Assembly (NCBI GenBank): GCA_910584575.1
Contig: CAJUBG010000015.1
Location: 1-62,511, forward strand
DNA from: an uncultured Dorea sp.
GTDB lineage: Bacteria > Bacillota > Clostridia > Lachnospirales > Lachnospiraceae
Reading direction: 5' to 3'
Length of the DNA stretch: 62,511 bases
The notes under the pieces are model-generated. The model saw only the letters and a list, made by a program, of their open reading frames with translations, was not told the origin of the DNA and did not search any database. The position numbers and the translations under genes were made by a program. Below, piece after piece: positions 33,662-42,693 of the stretch; the stretch's first letter is position 1, and every line of letters starts with the position of its first letter.

Positions 33662-35260
33662 GTGAAGAAAAAATTCAATGTTACAGGCTTGTGCATGCCA
33701 GACCGACATTATATGTCAGATATATCAGAGTGCCTGAGAGCTATGAAGATATACGTTGATGATGGCGCTTATTTTACTGTCAATCGAGCAAGACAGTACG
33801 GAAAAACAACTACGCTAAATGCACTGAAACGAAAGCTTGAGAATGAATATACGGTTTTTTTGATAAGCTTCGAGGGAATTGAAGAAGAAGTTTTTGCAGA
33901 TACAGGCTCTTTTTGTGTGCGTTTGCTCGGTCTGCTTCATGATACCCTGGATTTTGGCGAGGTATCAGGTATACCGGAGGATATTAGAGAAGAATTGTAC
34001 CAGAGAAGCGTTGGGGCTTCCCAGGAGGTGAGTTTCCGCATTTTTACAAATATGTTGATACGTATCTGCCAAAATGCGGATAAACCGGTTGTGCTTATGA
34101 TTGACGAGGTGGATCAGGCTGGTAACTATCAGGTATTTGCGACATTTCTTGGTGTCTTGAGAGATATGTACCTTAAACGGGATACAAGACCGGCATTTCA
34201 ATCCGTAATTTTAGCCGGAGTGTACGATATTAAAAATTTAAAGGAGAGGATTCGTCCTGAGAAGGAGGGCGTTTCGGATAGTCCGTGGAATATAGCAGCA
34301 GATTTTGAGGTAGATATGAGCCTGTCTGTGAAGGGTATTGCATATATGCTGCAAATGTATGAGAATGATCATCATACTGGAATGTCGATTAAGGTAATTT
34401 CGGAGATGATTTACGATTATACATCAGGATACCCATTTCTTGTTTCAAGAATCTGTAAACTGGTGGATGAAGTAATCGCAGAAAGCGAAGAATTTGCAGG
34501 AAAAAGTGCGGCATGGACAAAGGAGGGCGTTCAGGCGGCAATCCGAAAATTGCTGATGGAGAGGAATACGCTTTTTGAATCACTGATGGGGAAGATAGAC
34601 AGCAATCCGGAATTGGAAAGAATGTTGTACACCTTATTATTTGTGGGAAAAGATATTCCCTTTAATGCAGACAATCAGTCAATTATGTCTGCGGCTATGT
34701 TTGGATTTGTGAAGAACAGGGGTGGAAATGTAGCCTTATCCAACAGGATTTTTGAGATGCGTCTTTATAATCGATTTTTATCCGTAGAAGAAATGCGGGA
34801 AAGTGATATATATAGAGCATCTATTTGTGATAAAAATCAATTTATTATTGGCGGTCATTTGAATATGCGTCTGGTCCTGGAGAAATTTGTAGAACATTTT
34901 GATGAATTATATAAGGATAGTGAAGAAAAATTTATTGAGGAATCCGGCAGAAAATTATTCTTGCTTTATTTACGTCCAATCATTAATGGAACCGGAAATT
35001 ATTATATCGAATCCCGAACGAGAAGTATGGGGCGTACAGATGTAATCGTAGATTACAGGGGAGAACAATATATTACAGAAATGAAGATTTGGAGAGGTAA
35101 GGAATACAATCATCGTGGTGAGAAGCAGATTGTCGGATATCTTAAGGATTATCGCCAGACAACAGGTTATATGCTGAGCTTTTGTTTTAATAAAAAGAAG
35201 AAGGTTGGCGTATACGAGCATGTAATCGGGGATAAGAGGGTGATTGAAGCAGTAGTTTGA
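33662..35260 (+). CDS. AAA-like ATPase with C-terminal PD-(D/E)XK nuclease domain
   Basis: 532 residues. N-terminal opening KKKFNVTGLCMPDRHYM, a divergent Walker A (ARQYGKTTTL), Walker B VVLMIDEVDQ, a helical middle, and a C-terminal restriction-like fold (RTDVIVDYRGEQYITEMKIW, with Asp and Glu-x-Lys). This AAA_35-type family is common in gut Clostridia and Bacteroidetes; its role is not established, though the nuclease fold hints at defence or mobile-DNA functions. A GTG start after AGAGGA reproduces the usual family N terminus; the frame is open 63 bases further upstream. Confidence 0.82.
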   Translation: MKKKFNVTGLCMPDRHYMSDISECLRAMKIYVDDGAYFTVNRARQYGKTTTLNALKRKLENEYTVFLISFEGIEEEVFADTGSFCVRLLGLLHDTLDFGEVSGIPEDIREELYQRSVGASQEVSFRIFTNMLIRICQNADKPVVLMIDEVDQAGNYQVFATFLGVLRDMYLKRDTRPAFQSVILAGVYDIKNLKERIRPEKEGVSDSPWNIAADFEVDMSLSVKGIAYMLQMYENDHHTGMSIKVISEMIYDYTSGYPFLVSRICKLVDEVIAESEEFAGKSAAWTKEGVQAAIRKLLMERNTLFESLMGKIDSNPELERMLYTLLFVGKDIPFNADNQSIMSAAMFGFVKNRGGNVALSNRIFEMRLYNRFLSVEEMRESDIYRASICDKNQFIIGGHLNMRLVLEKFVEHFDELYKDSEEKFIEESGRKLFLLYLRPIINGTGNYYIESRTRSMGRTDVIVDYRGEQYITEMKIWRGKEYNHRGEKQIVGYLKDYRQTTGYMLSFCFNKKKKVGVYEHVIGDKRVIEAVV

Positions 35261-35314
35261 GATGCGGTATAAAGGGCAGAATCCATGATTTACAGATTAT
35301 AGTAAATTTCCACC

Positions 35315-35343
35315 TTGTATTCTTGTAAGAATCTTGGTACAAT
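35315..35343 (+). promoter_or_regulatory. SigA-type promoter before ABC exporter
   Basis: TTGTAT, 17-base spacer, TACAAT. An intrinsic terminator (35367-35399) lies immediately downstream, between this promoter and the exporter gene. Confidence 0.7.
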
Positions 35344-35366
35344 AATAAAACTAAATAGAATAGTTG

Positions 35367-35399
35367 AAACCTTCCAAAAGCAATCAGGGAGGTTTTTTG
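35367..35399 (+). terminator. Terminator or attenuator in exporter leader
   Basis: AAACCTTCC pairs with GGGAGGTTT over nine positions, followed by TTTTG. It starts about 17 bases after the predicted transcription start, so it could be the upstream ATPase gene's terminator or an attenuator for the exporter. Confidence 0.7.
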
Positions 35400-35425
35400 T
35401 ATGAGGAAAGAGGAATACAATATCA

Positions 35426-37165
35426 ATGAAGGAGAAATTAAAGAAATTATTCGCCTACTACGGTCCATATAAGAGATTATTTTACAGCGATATGTTCTTT
35501 GCCATCCTTGGGGCGGCTGTGACTCTGATTATCCCTCTGATAGTAAGGTACATTACCAACGAGGTCGTATACTTCGAGGCGGCGCGGGCCAGGGAAGCCT
35601 TACTGATGCTCGGCGCGCTGATGGTTGCCCTTGTATTGTTGGAGATTTTCTGTAATTTTTATATTGCCTATTTCGGCCATATCATGGGTGCGAAGATGGA
35701 GGCGGATATGCGAAGGGACATCTTCGGCCATTATCAAAAGCTCACTTTTGCATTCTATGACAACCAGAAGGTGGGGCATCTCCTGTCAAGAATCACAAGC
35801 GACCTGTTTGATATCAGCGAGCTTCTGCACCACGGGCCGGAGGATCTGGTTATCTCGGTCATTAAGATTATAGGCTCGTTTGCCATTTTGCTGGCGGTGA
35901 ATGTAAGGCTTGCCCTGGTGGCGTTTGCTTTTATTCCGGTTATGGCTGTATTTGCATTCTATTTTAACGGGAAGATGGGTAAGGCGTTTAAGAGGAACCG
36001 AGAGAAGATTGCGGAGATTAACAGCCAGATTGAAGACAGCCTGTCGGGAATCCGAGTGGTGAAGTCGTTTGCCAACGAAAAAGAAGAAATGAAGAAGTTC
36101 AAGCAGGGGAACGACAATTTTGTGGCGGCTAAGAAGGTGAGCTACAAGTACATGGGAATCTATAATTCCGGTCTTGGGGCTATGAGCACGCTGATTACGG
36201 TGGTTGTGCTGGTCGTGGGGGTCAGCATGATGCTGTCGGGGCGGGTCGCGCTGACGGATTTGATTACATTTCTTCTATATATTAATAATTTTACAGATCC
36301 GGTCAAGAAGCTGGTGACTTTTACTGAACAGTTTCAGAACGGATATTCAGGCTTCGAGAGATTTCTTGAGATTCTGTCCATTGCGCCGGACATTAAGGAT
36401 AAGCCGGATGCAGTATCGGTGGGACAGATGCGGGGAGAGATTGAGTTTCGGGATGTGTCCTTCCGTTATGAGGAACAGAACGAGAGGGTGTTAAACCACA
36501 TTAACCTGAAGGTGGACGCAGGGGATTATATGGCTCTGGTAGGTCCCTCCGGCGTCGGGAAAACCACCCTTTGCAGTCTGATACCAAGATTTTATGATGT
36601 TTCGTCAGGCTCGATTACGGTTGACGGCATTGATATCCGTGACATTAAGTTAGACGATCTGCGTAACAATGTGGGAATCGTCCAGCAGGAGGTGTATCTG
36701 TTTGCAGGAACGATTCTCGACAATATCCGTTACGGCAGGATGGACGCCACGGATGAGGAGGTTGTGAGGGCGGCAAAGAATGCCAACGCCCATGATTTTA
36801 TAATGAGCTTCCCCCAGGGGTATCATACGGATATCGGCCAGCGGGGAGTGAAGCTCTCCGGCGGCCAGAAACAACGGCTGTCCATTGCGCGGGTGTTCCT
36901 TAAGAATCCGCCCATACTTATTTTTGACGAGGCTACGTCTGCGTTGGATAATGAGAGCGAGCAGGTTGTCCAGAAGTCTCTGGAGGGGCTGGCGAAGGAG
37001 AGAACCACCTTCGTGATTGCCCACAGGCTGACTACGATTCAGAATGCACAGAAGATTCTTGTACTGACAGAAGACGGAATCGCAGAGGAAGGGACGCATG
37101 ATGAGCTGCTTCAGAAGAAAGGAATCTATGAAGCATTGTATCACCGTAATTTTGAAAATGTTTGA
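35426..37165 (+). CDS. ABC exporter, fused membrane and ATPase domains
   Basis: 579 residues: a type I exporter membrane domain with six helices (about 1-310) and an ATPase domain with Walker A GPSGVGKTTL, Q-loop GIVQQEVYLF, signature LSGGQKQR, Walker B ILIFDEATSALD and His switch IAHRLTT. Half-transporters of this MdlB/MsbA-like group work as dimers and export lipids, drugs or peptides. No partner half lies alongside, so a homodimer is likely. Starts at an ATG 11 bases after AAAGAGGAA. Substrate not deducible. Confidence 0.92.
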   Translation: MKEKLKKLFAYYGPYKRLFYSDMFFAILGAAVTLIIPLIVRYITNEVVYFEAARAREALLMLGALMVALVLLEIFCNFYIAYFGHIMGAKMEADMRRDIFGHYQKLTFAFYDNQKVGHLLSRITSDLFDISELLHHGPEDLVISVIKIIGSFAILLAVNVRLALVAFAFIPVMAVFAFYFNGKMGKAFKRNREKIAEINSQIEDSLSGIRVVKSFANEKEEMKKFKQGNDNFVAAKKVSYKYMGIYNSGLGAMSTLITVVVLVVGVSMMLSGRVALTDLITFLLYINNFTDPVKKLVTFTEQFQNGYSGFERFLEILSIAPDIKDKPDAVSVGQMRGEIEFRDVSFRYEEQNERVLNHINLKVDAGDYMALVGPSGVGKTTLCSLIPRFYDVSSGSITVDGIDIRDIKLDDLRNNVGIVQQEVYLFAGTILDNIRYGRMDATDEEVVRAAKNANAHDFIMSFPQGYHTDIGQRGVKLSGGQKQRLSIARVFLKNPPILIFDEATSALDNESEQVVQKSLEGLAKERTTFVIAHRLTTIQNAQKILVLTEDGIAEEGTHDELLQKKGIYEALYHRNFENV

Positions 37166-37177
37166 AGGTGAGTGATC

Positions 37178-38254
37178 ATGAAATCAGAATTAAGACAGTG
37201 GGTAAGGAAAGGGATTGCAGGCGTATGCGCCGTAGCTTTGGCTTGTCCGGCATTGACCGTATACGGGACGGATTTGGATACCATGGAGAGCCAGTCTTCT
37301 GAATTGAAGAATGAGTTAGAGAGTATTAACGGAGAGCTTCTCAAGATTGGCGGTCAGATTGCAGAGATTGAAGTGGACATCGCTGAGGTGAATGCGGAGA
37401 TTGAGAAGAACCAGGAGCAGCTTGCCATCGCAAGGAAAAGCGAGGAACGGCAGTATGAAGATATGAAGCTGCGCATCAAGTATATCTATGAGAATGAAGG
37501 GGAATCCTGGCTAGGGTTGATTTTTTCCGCCCAAAGCCTGGCAGATTTGGTGAATAAAGTTGATTTTGTCCAGACCTTGAACGAGTATGACCGGAATATG
37601 GTCAGAGAGCTTCAGACCCTTCGGGAGAATATCGAGATAGAGGAGGAACGGCTGAGCGAGCAGCAAGAGCTGTATGCCGAGATGGAGGAGGAATTAAGCG
37701 CCAAGAAAAAAGAACTGAGCGCTAAAGCAGAAGAAACCTCCACGGATTTGAATGTCTTATCAGATAAGATTCAGAAGCTTAAGGAGGAGAAAGCGGCTGA
37801 AGCGGCGCGGGCGGCGGCAAAAGCAGCTAAGGAGGCCGAAGCGGCGAAAGCGGCCCAGGAGGCCCAGGCGAAAAAGGACGCAGCAGATAAGACGGCTTCA
37901 TCAGCAGGTTCGTCAGGCGGCGGGAGTTCATCGAAGCCCTCTGGTTCACAATCCTCCGGAGGCGGTTATGTGTATCCGTCTGGTTCGGGAAAACTGAATC
38001 CTACGGTGGGCGTCGTCTATTTTAACGGCCACAGGGAGACTTATTATTCACAGAGAGTTCTTCCGGGATATGGCTTGAATATTCCGGGGAGGCATGTGGC
38101 GTCTGACGGTACGATCCGCGACGCCAACGGGAATCTGTGTCTTGCCAGCAGCGACCATCCCAAGGGAACGGTTGTACAGACCTCTCTTGGTACGGGAGTT
38201 GTCTATGACAGCGGCTGCGCCAGCGGAACGATTGATATTTATACAGACTGGTAG
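37178..38254 (+). CDS. Secreted coiled-coil protein with 3D-type C-terminal domain
   Basis: 358 residues. A signal peptide (to about residue 28) is followed by a long coiled coil (about 33-210) of the PcsB/EnvC N-terminal type (ELKNELESINGELLKIGGQI), an Ala/Lys/Glu-rich stretch, a Ser/Gly linker and a C-terminal double-psi barrel-like domain (about 265-358) ending SGCASGTIDIYTDW, as in 3D-domain (YabE/MltA-like) wall-lytic proteins. Probable cell-wall remodelling factor. Starts 12 bases after the exporter gene, ATG preferred over the GTG two codons earlier. Confidence 0.82.
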   Translation: MKSELRQWVRKGIAGVCAVALACPALTVYGTDLDTMESQSSELKNELESINGELLKIGGQIAEIEVDIAEVNAEIEKNQEQLAIARKSEERQYEDMKLRIKYIYENEGESWLGLIFSAQSLADLVNKVDFVQTLNEYDRNMVRELQTLRENIEIEEERLSEQQELYAEMEEELSAKKKELSAKAEETSTDLNVLSDKIQKLKEEKAAEAARAAAKAAKEAEAAKAAQEAQAKKDAADKTASSAGSSGGGSSSKPSGSQSSGGGYVYPSGSGKLNPTVGVVYFNGHRETYYSQRVLPGYGLNIPGRHVASDGTIRDANGNLCLASSDHPKGTVVQTSLGTGVVYDSGCASGTIDIYTDW

Positions 38255-38357
38255 AGTATGAGGATACCGCTTTTTAAGAAAAGGGGCTTAAAATGCGGTT
38301 GCGCTTTGAGCAGTCGTTTGTATCAATGTAAAATATATAATAAGGGGAGAGAAGAAG

Positions 38358-38513
38358 ATGGAATTTAGTAACAGGATGAGAGCTTCTATGCTTATTGTAA
38401 TTATGTTTTGTGTGATATGTGTGTCTACGGTGCTCACGAGGGAGGAAAGGATTGCGGCGGCAGAAGCCGAGCAGGAGGCGAATCTCTATGTGAGCTGTGA
38501 AACATCGTACTAA
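38358..38513 (+). CDS. Small secreted or membrane peptide (51 aa)
   Basis: A 52-codon frame after an excellent site (AGGGGAGAG). The peptide begins MEFSNRMRASMLIVIMFCV, with one hydrophobic segment (about 10-26), and ends in the acidic-helical tail EAEQEANLYVSCETSY. It may be a signal-peptide precursor or a single-pass small protein. No family recognised. It lies 103 bases after the coiled-coil wall protein and could be co-transcribed with it. Confidence 0.6.
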   Translation: MEFSNRMRASMLIVIMFCVICVSTVLTREERIAAAEAEQEANLYVSCETSY

Positions 38514-38542
38514 CATACTGTACGTTTGTATTGGCACGTTCA

Positions 38543-38573
38543 TTGTGAGAAATATGAATGTGTCTGGTATAAT
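38543..38573 (+). promoter_or_regulatory. Extended -10 promoter of the DUF2156-aminotransferase operon
   Basis: TTGTGA, 19-base spacer, then TGGTATAAT, an extended -10 element. A small hairpin (ATGCC...GGCAT, about 38588-38607) follows in the leader. Confidence 0.65.
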
Positions 38574-38644
38574 TGGAAAATGAATATATATGCCGCCTAT
38601 GAGGCATGATACTAAAGAAAATGGTAAAAAGAGAAGGTCAGGAT

Positions 38645-39553
38645 ATGGACGAGATACAATTTAAAAGAGCAGAATTGGAAGATAAGGATATTATTTCACG
38701 CTATTTCAAACATCATACGAGCCGAAGCTGCGAGAGGACTTTTGCCAATGTGTACCTGTGGTCGCGCCAGTATCCGGTAAAATGGGCGATTGTAGAGAAT
38801 GCCCTGGTGTTCAAGAGCGAGGATGACGAGCATCTGGCTTTTGCTTATCCTGCGGGAGAGCCAGGGGATGTGAGAAGGGCCATTGAATGGCAGATGGAAT
38901 TTTGTAAAAAGCGGGGCGTTCCGTTTCAGATGTATAACCTGACGCCTGAGCATTTTGCACAGTTGGAGGAATGGTATCCGGAAAGGTTCCGGATTGAATA
39001 TGACAGGGACAGCGCGGACTATGTCTATGAGTCGGAGAAGCTCGCCACGCTGTCAGGGAAGAAGCTACACAGCAAGCGGAACCATATCAATAAGTTTAAG
39101 ACATTGTATGGCGACAGGTGGTCGTATGAGGCTATTACGCCTGAAAATGCAGAAGAATGTTTCCAGATGGCGCTGAAATGGCGGGAACAGAACGGGTGTG
39201 AGGACGACCCGCAGAAGCGGGGAGAGATCTGTGTGACGATGAATGCTCTGCGTCTTTTCAGGGAATTAGAGCTGACAGGCGGGGTGCTGCGGATTGACGG
39301 GGAAGTGGTGGCGTTTACCATCGGAGAGCCAATTTGCTCAGATACCTTTGTCGTTCACATAGAGAAGGCATTTGCAGATGTGGAGGGCGCTTACCCTATG
39401 ATTAACCAGCAGTTTGTAGAGCATGAATGTACGGATTACCTTTATGTGAACCGCGAGGAGGACACAGGGGCGGAAGGGCTCAGGAAGGCGAAGCTGTCCT
39501 ATCGTCCGGTTTTCATGGTAGAAAAGGGACTCGTGACAGAGAAAGACGCGTGA
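38645..39553 (+). CDS. DUF2156 (acyl/aminoacyl transferase-like) protein
   Basis: 302 residues with the GNAT-like tandem fold of the DUF2156 family, related to the C-terminal domain of phosphatidylglycerol lysyltransferase: SCERTFANVYLWSRQY near the N terminus, SGKKLHSKRNHINKF in the middle and YLYVNREEDTGAEGLRKAK toward the end. Soluble, without the membrane part of MprF. The ATG six bases after AGAAGG is preferred over an upstream in-frame ATG at 38606. First gene of a compact four-gene run. Substrate unknown. Confidence 0.88.
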   Translation: MDEIQFKRAELEDKDIISRYFKHHTSRSCERTFANVYLWSRQYPVKWAIVENALVFKSEDDEHLAFAYPAGEPGDVRRAIEWQMEFCKKRGVPFQMYNLTPEHFAQLEEWYPERFRIEYDRDSADYVYESEKLATLSGKKLHSKRNHINKFKTLYGDRWSYEAITPENAEECFQMALKWREQNGCEDDPQKRGEICVTMNALRLFRELELTGGVLRIDGEVVAFTIGEPICSDTFVVHIEKAFADVEGAYPMINQQFVEHECTDYLYVNREEDTGAEGLRKAKLSYRPVFMVEKGLVTEKDA

Positions 39554-39588
39554 CGGATATTTGATGGGATGAAGAAGGAGAGAAGAAC

Positions 39589-40776
39589 ATGATAGCAGAG
39601 AAGATGAAGAATATGGTTGCAAACAGCTCGGCAATCCGCGCTATGTTTGAGGAGGGAAACCGGCTTGCGCAGATTTACGGGGCCGAGAATGTGTTTGATT
39701 TTAGCCTTGGCAATCCCAACGTAGCGGCGCCGGAGGCGGTAAAGAAGGCAATCATAGAATTACTGGAGGAGAGCGACCCCGTAGTTCTTCATGGATACAC
39801 CAACAGCAATTCCGGTTACGCAGACGTGCGGGAGACGGTGGCAGAGTCCCTGAATGAGCGCTTCGGAACGAAGTTTGAGGGAAAGAATATTGTCATGTCT
39901 GTGGGCGCGGCGGGGGGCTTGAATGTTATCCTAAAGACCCTTCTCAATCCAGGGGACGAGGTCATTGCCTTTGCGCCTTATTTTGGTGAATACCGTTCTT
40001 ATACCAATAACTATGACGGCGTTCTGGTGGAAATTTCACCGAATACCGTGGATTTTCAGCCTAAGCTTGACGAGTTTGAGCAGAAGATTACGCCTAAGAC
40101 CAAGGCAGTCATTGTAAATACCCCTAATAATCCTACGGGAGTGGTTTATTCTGAGGAGACAATCAGGAAGCTGGCAGAGATTATGAGCGCAAAGCAGCAG
40201 GAGTATGGGACAGATATCTACCTGATTTCCGACGAGCCATATCGCGAGCTGGTTTATGACGGGGTGAAGGTTCCGTACCTGACGAAATATTATGCCAATA
40301 CGATTGTGGGATATTCATACAGCAAATCCCTGTCCCTTCCCGGAGAGCGAATCGGTTATCTGGTAATTCCGGATGAGGTGAAGGAAAGCGTTGAGGTTCT
40401 TGCGGCGGCCAATGTAGCGACACGGATTCTGGGCTTTGTCAATGCGCCTACGCTGCAGCAGAAGTTAGTTGCCAAATGTATCAACGAAAAGACAGACATT
40501 TCCTACTATGACAGGAACAGAGAGACGCTGTACGAGGGATTGAGGGAGTGTGGCTTTGAGTGCATTAAGCCCCAGGGGGCCTTCTATCTTTTTGTGAAGT
40601 CTCCGGTTGCAAACGAGAAGGAGTTCTGCGCAGCGGCGAAGAAGTATAATCTTTTGCTGGTGCCGGGAAGCTCGTTTGCGTGTCCAGGGTATGTTAGGCT
40701 TGCGTACTGTGTGGCATATGAGACGATTGTGAATTCATTGCCGAAGTTTAAAGAATTAGCAAAAGAGTATTTTTAA
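39589..40776 (+). CDS. Class I/II PLP-dependent aminotransferase
   Basis: 395 residues. Aspartate-aminotransferase fold type I: FDFSLGNPNVAAP, the Gly-Gly motif MSVGAAGGLN, NTPNNPTGVV, DEPYRELVYD, the PLP lysine in YSYSKSLSLPGERIGY and a final CPGYVRLAY with the substrate-carboxylate Arg. Exact amino donor not deducible; aspartate, aromatic or alanine activity is possible. GAAGGAGAGAAG site; 15 bases before hisC, in the same transcript. Confidence 0.93.
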   Translation: MIAEKMKNMVANSSAIRAMFEEGNRLAQIYGAENVFDFSLGNPNVAAPEAVKKAIIELLEESDPVVLHGYTNSNSGYADVRETVAESLNERFGTKFEGKNIVMSVGAAGGLNVILKTLLNPGDEVIAFAPYFGEYRSYTNNYDGVLVEISPNTVDFQPKLDEFEQKITPKTKAVIVNTPNNPTGVVYSEETIRKLAEIMSAKQQEYGTDIYLISDEPYRELVYDGVKVPYLTKYYANTIVGYSYSKSLSLPGERIGYLVIPDEVKESVEVLAAANVATRILGFVNAPTLQQKLVAKCINEKTDISYYDRNRETLYEGLRECGFECIKPQGAFYLFVKSPVANEKEFCAAAKKYNLLLVPGSSFACPGYVRLAYCVAYETIVNSLPKFKELAKEYF

Positions 40777-40791
40777 ACAAGGTGGAGGATT

Positions 40792-41847
40792 ATGAGAGAG
40801 TTTGAGAAAAATATCCGTAAGGTAGAGCCTTACGTTCCGGGCGAGCAGCCTCAGAATAAAGTGATTAAACTGAATACCAACGAGAATCCTTATCCGCCGT
40901 CTCCCAGGGTTACCAAAGCCTTAGAGGAGATGGATACGGACAGGCTGAGGCTCTATCCGGATCCTGCATGCGCGGCTCTTACGGAGGCGTTGGCGGATTT
41001 CTATCATGTGAAGCCTGAGCAGGTGTTTGTGGGGGTGGGGTCTGATGATGTATTGTCTATGTGCTTCCTGACTTTTTTTAATTCCGAGAAGCCGATTTTA
41101 TTTCCGGACATTACATATTCCTTCTATAAAGTATGGGCTAACCTTTACCGGATTCCCTATGAGTGCCAGAAGCTTAACGGGGATTTCCGGATTGTGAAGG
41201 AGGATTATGCCAAGGAGAACGGCGGCGTTATTTTCCCCAATCCCAATGCGCCCACAGGGATCTATGAGGAATTGGATATGGTGGAGGAGATTGTCAGGAG
41301 GAACCAGGCTTCCGTTGTGATTGTGGACGAGGCTTATGTGGATTTTGCGGGACGCTCTGCCATGGAGTTGATTGATAAGTATGAGAATCTGATTGTGGTG
41401 CAGACCTTTTCCAAGGCCAGGTCTATGGCGGGAATGAGGATTGGGTATGCCGTCGGTCATCCAAGGCTGATTAGCTACCTAAATGACGCCAAGTATTCCT
41501 TTAATTCTTATACCATGAACCAGGCGGCCCTTGTCTGCGGTGTGGAGGCTGTGAAGGACAGGGAATATTTTGAGGAGGGACTCCATAAGATTATTACGAC
41601 GAGGGAATGGGCCAAGGTAAGGCTTGGCGAGCTTGGTTTCCGATACCTTGATTCCAGCGCCAACTTTATCTTTGCCGCGCATCCGAAGTATGATGCCAGG
41701 GAATTGTTTGAGGCCCTTAAGGAAAACGGCATCTATGTCCGGTACTGGGGAAGTGAGAGGATTGAACAATATCTGCGGATTACCGTTGGAACCAGGGAGG
41801 AGATGGAGGCTCTGTTTGAGTTCCTTGAGAAATACGTGGGAAATTAG
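40792..41847 (+). CDS. hisC: Histidinol-phosphate aminotransferase-like enzyme
   Basis: 351 residues: fold type I aminotransferase of the HisC branch, with LNTNENPYPPSP, GVGSDDVLSM, NPNAPTG, VVDEAYVDFAG and the PLP lysine in FSKARSMAGMRIGYA. Converts imidazole-acetol phosphate to histidinol phosphate and, in many Firmicutes, also serves tyrosine/phenylalanine synthesis. It sits outside any his operon, beside a second aminotransferase, so the aromatic role deserves equal weight. AGGTGGAGG site. Confidence 0.9.
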   Translation: MREFEKNIRKVEPYVPGEQPQNKVIKLNTNENPYPPSPRVTKALEEMDTDRLRLYPDPACAALTEALADFYHVKPEQVFVGVGSDDVLSMCFLTFFNSEKPILFPDITYSFYKVWANLYRIPYECQKLNGDFRIVKEDYAKENGGVIFPNPNAPTGIYEELDMVEEIVRRNQASVVIVDEAYVDFAGRSAMELIDKYENLIVVQTFSKARSMAGMRIGYAVGHPRLISYLNDAKYSFNSYTMNQAALVCGVEAVKDREYFEEGLHKIITTREWAKVRLGELGFRYLDSSANFIFAAHPKYDARELFEALKENGIYVRYWGSERIEQYLRITVGTREEMEALFEFLEKYVGN

Positions 41848-41881
41848 AAGCCCAATCATTCGCAAATAAAGGAGAAGGTCT

Positions 41882-42394
41882 ATGACAGAAACATTAGTGC
41901 AGAGTATTATTGACGCCTTAGGCGGAAGCGTGGGAAAAGAAGCCATTGTGTTTATCATATCAATGATACCCATTCTTGAGCTTCGAGGCGCGCTTCTGGT
42001 CGCGGGGCCGTTGCTTGGCGTGCCGGTGGCCAAGGCGATACCCTTATGTATCATTGGAAATATTATACCTGTTCCGTTCATACTGCTTTTGATTACCCCT
42101 ATTTTTAAATGGATGAAGGGGACGAAGCTGTTTAAGCCTATGGTGGATAAGCTGGAAGCCAAGGCTATGAGCAAGAGCGATAAGATTGAGAAGTATGAGT
42201 TCTGGGGATTGGTGCTGTTTGTGGGAATTCCGCTTCCGGGAACCGGCGCCTGGACCGGCTCGCTGATTGCGGCGCTGCTTGGAGTGAAGTTTAAGAAGGC
42301 ATTTCCGGCGGTTATACTGGGAATCTGTATGGCGACGGTGATCATGTGGTTTATTTCCTATGTACTGCTTGGCGGAGTGCAGATTTTGGGATGA
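41882..42394 (+). CDS. Small multidrug export family membrane protein
   Basis: 170 residues, about four to five hydrophobic segments. The pattern ISMIPILELRGALLVAGPLLG, read in two parts, and the VLFVGIPLPGTGAWTGSLIAALL region are the hallmark of the PF06695 family, distantly DedA-like. The name comes from one early report; its real activity is unsettled. Starts 35 bases after hisC with AAAGGAGAAGG; last gene of the run. Confidence 0.88.
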   Translation: MTETLVQSIIDALGGSVGKEAIVFIISMIPILELRGALLVAGPLLGVPVAKAIPLCIIGNIIPVPFILLLITPIFKWMKGTKLFKPMVDKLEAKAMSKSDKIEKYEFWGLVLFVGIPLPGTGAWTGSLIAALLGVKFKKAFPAVILGICMATVIMWFISYVLLGGVQILG

Positions 42395-42483
42395 CGGAGA
42401 AAAGTATTGCCAACAGAAACACAGTAGTGTATAATTTGGATAACTTTTAAATAAACGGTTATTTTGAGGAGAAGTGATCGCTA

Positions 42484-42693
42484 TTGGATGACACAAGAAT
42501 CAAAATCATTTCCGCAGCAATCAAGGCAGTACGCCAGTACGGCCTTGAGGGTGTGAGAATTCAGAAAATCAGTGAGTTGGCAGGGGTGTCTCCAGGGGCG
42601 CTATACCGTTATTTCAACGGGAAGGATCAGTTGATGATGGAGTGCTTCACGCACATAGACAGGCAGGCGGCAGCCGTTTTTGAACATAAATAA
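42484..42693 (+). pseudogene. Truncated TetR/AcrR regulator (DNA-binding half only)
   Basis: 69 codons encode a TetR N-terminal domain: IISAAIKAVRQYGLEGVRIQ, then KISELAGVSPGALYRYFNGKDQL. The reading frame stops right after helix four (AAAVFEHK), where a full regulator would continue for about 120 residues as the ligand domain. Beyond the stop, the same frame resumes as part of an unrelated SH3-type protein. A TTG start is likely. It could still bind DNA weakly, but is best read as the remnant of a deletion. Confidence 0.75.

Noticed and set aside
38336..38341. TATAAT before the 51-aa peptide gene as a promoter
   Set aside because: No -35 at proper spacing, and the start of transcription would fall within the ribosome-binding site.
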